64,000 bases of DNA, taken from assembly GCA_026192395.1 (NCBI GenBank), contig WACF01000002.1, forward strand, positions 248,001 to 312,000, read 5' to 3'. The notes under the pieces were generated by a model, which was given only the letters and a program-made list of their open reading frames with translations, searched no databases and was not told where the DNA came from. The translations under genes were made by a program, and so were the position numbers. The stretch comes from Proteobacteria bacterium 005FR1 (GTDB lineage: Bacteria; Pseudomonadota; Gammaproteobacteria; Pseudomonadales; Cellvibrionaceae). Of this stretch, positions 62,839-64,000 are shown in pieces; position 1 is the stretch's first letter; every line of letters begins with the position of its first letter.

Positions 62839-64000
62839 TTACGACTCCGGCGTCAGCTTTTCCAATTCCTGCCGGGGACCGAAGAACTCGAAATGCACCT
62901 GCGAGGGCGGCATGCCCCAGGTGATCAGGTCACGGTAGATATTCACCATGAAAGGCTGCGGTCCGCAGAAGTAGTAGTCGCCATTGCGGTCCGGAATCAT
63001 CGATTCGATCAGTTCTGCATCCACAAAGCCGCTGCTCGCGTTGCCTTCGCGCATGCAGCCTGCCGGCGCGGGATCGCTGTAGCGGTGGTGAACCGTCAGG
63101 TTCGAATGTTTCTCCGCCAGTTCGTCCACGGTGCTGCGGAAGGCCTGCACGTCCTCGTTGAGTGCGGCATGGATGAAAATGATCTCCCGATCCGGCGTGT
63201 TCTCCAATGCGGCGAGCAGAATGCTCAGTATCGGGGTGACACCGATGCCCGCCGCCAGCAACACCAGCGGGCGGCGATGGTGTTCGGTCACGTCCAGAAA
63301 GAATTCGCCGCAGGGAGGCGCAAGCTCCAATGAACTTCCCACCTGGATTTCGCCATGGAGGTAATTGGATACATAGCCGTCCGGTGTGTCGGCCGACGGG
63401 CCCATTTCGCGTTTCACGCTGATGCGCAGCCAATCCTGTCCGGGCTTGTCCGACAGGCTGTAATTTCTCATCGTGGTCTGTCCGTCGGGACGGGGAACTC
63501 GAACAGTGATGTACTGGCCTGGCTTGAAGGCCGGCAGCTTGCCGCCGTCTTCCGGAACAAGGTAGAAGGAAGTCACCAGACTGCTTTCCGTTTCCTTGCG
63601 CAGCACGCGGAAGTCTCGAAAGCCTTCCCATCCTCCCGGCGCATCCGCAAGATCCTGGTAGATCTGCTTCTCCCGGCCGATCAAGATGTCGGCGAGAAAG
63701 CCATAGGCTTTGCCCCAGGCATCGATGATGTCGTCGGTCGCAGCATCGCCAAGAACTTCGCGGATGGACGCCAGCAGATTCTCGCCGACGATCGGGTAAT
63801 GTTCAGGCTTGATTTGCAGCGATGTGTGTTTTTGCGCAATCAACTCGACGGCACCACCGAGCACCTCGAGATTGTCAATGTTGGCGGCATAGGCACAGAT
63901 AGCGGCCGCCAACGCCTTTTGCTGAGTGCCAGCGGACTGGTGCGCGGGGTTGAAGAAGGGCGCTACCTCAGGATTGTTGGTGAACATCCGCTCGTAAAAA
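62839..64000 (-). CDS. hmp: Nitric oxide dioxygenase / flavohemoprotein (5' end missing)
   Basis: Continues past the right edge: codons before the ATG at 63987 read Phe-Tyr-Glu-Arg, matching the Hmp N-terminal globin helix (FYERMFTNNPEV). It has a globin domain with the proximal His in LIAQKHTSLQIKPEH, an FAD domain with RNYSLSDKP and an NAD domain with LLAAGIGVTPILSI and YYFCGPQPFM. It converts NO to nitrate with O2 and NADH, detoxifying NO. The regulator (NsrR or NorR-type) is not in the window. Confidence 0.94.
   Translation of the reverse strand, partial: FYERMFTNNPEVAPFFNPAHQSAGTQQKALAAAICAYAANIDNLEVLGGAVELIAQKHTSLQIKPEHYPIVGENLLASIREVLGDAATDDIIDAWGKAYGFLADILIGREKQIYQDLADAPGGWEGFRDFRVLRKETESSLVTSFYLVPEDGGKLPAFKPGQYITVRVPRPDGQTTMRNYSLSDKPGQDWLRISVKREMGPSADTPDGYVSNYLHGEIQVGSSLELAPPCGEFFLDVTEHHRRPLVLLAAGIGVTPILSILLAALENTPDREIIFIHAALNEDVQAFRSTVDELAEKHSNLTVHHRYSDPAPAGCMREGNASSGFVDAELIESMIPDRNGDYYFCGPQPFMVNIYRDLITWGMPPSQVHFEFFGPRQELEKLTPES

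Noticed and set aside
1-64000. CRISPR arrays, insertion sequences, prophage or integron structures
   Set aside because: I looked for spaced direct repeats, transposases, integrases and attachment duplications. None was found other than the short repeats listed.

Overview
The window is a continuous stretch of chromosome from a gammaproteobacterium with moderately high GC. Gene content and order closely resemble Pseudomonas and its marine relatives (Marinobacter, Cellvibrio, Microbulbifer-like groups). The clearest evidence is the run ygfZ / sdhE / ygfX / nadB / rpoE-rseA-rseB-rseC-degP / lepA-lepB-DUF4845-rnc-era-recO, followed by a gacS/barA-type hybrid kinase opposite cysM, relA and mazG. 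Genus cannot be fixed from the sequence alone. No insertion sequence, CRISPR array or prophage block is visible; nearly everything looks like core chromosome.

Region by region. 1-4.4 kb: a NUDIX hydrolase cut by the window edge, a MocR-type PLP regulator divergent from an FMN-binding split-barrel protein, a GT2 glycosyltransferase, glyoxalase I and a 51-residue ORF. 4.6-8.0 kb: prfB (programmed frameshift), lysS, ung, then two palindromic ~106-bp repeats. 8.3-16.7 kb: ygfZ, sdhE, ygfX, nadB and the sigma-E envelope-stress locus with a candidate autoregulatory promoter. 16.9-22.5 kb: translation, secretion and RNA-processing genes lepA to recO. 22.5-29.6 kb: hybrid kinase, cysM, relA, mazG. 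29.6-41.1 kb: a coiled-coil protein, adk, hemH, a gene-poor AT-richer kilobase, a histone H1-like protein, tsaB, uppP, a beta-hydroxyacid dehydrogenase, an M18 aminopeptidase, a cyclic-nucleotide-binding protein and trpS. 41.1-50.6 kb: bioA, a membrane adenylate cyclase with a lipoprotein, ttcA, a phage-like lysozyme-fold protein, ald, an MFS carrier and tRNA-Arg(CCU). 50.7-57.2 kb: an arsenosugar-type radical SAM/glycosyltransferase pair, a FleQ-like regulator with a disabled ATPase, a small acidic protein, and an HsbA-HsbR-HptB type partner-switch/phosphorelay set. 57.3-64 kb: paired bacterial-PH-domain membrane proteins, a CPBP-family membrane protein, an amino-acid permease, a Bcr/CflA drug carrier and a flavohemoprotein cut by the right edge.

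The most interesting segment is 52.3-57.2 kb. The FleQ homologue keeps the residues known to bind c-di-GMP and the C-terminal HTH, but has lost the GAFTGA loop, the Walker B acidic pair and the arginine finger. It should therefore be unable to hydrolyse ATP or activate sigma-54, and would act as a nucleotide-sensing DNA-binding switch. It sits beside a signalling set that in Pseudomonas controls the motile/sessile decision. Function statements rest on recognisable motifs and recalled family knowledge; no database search was run.
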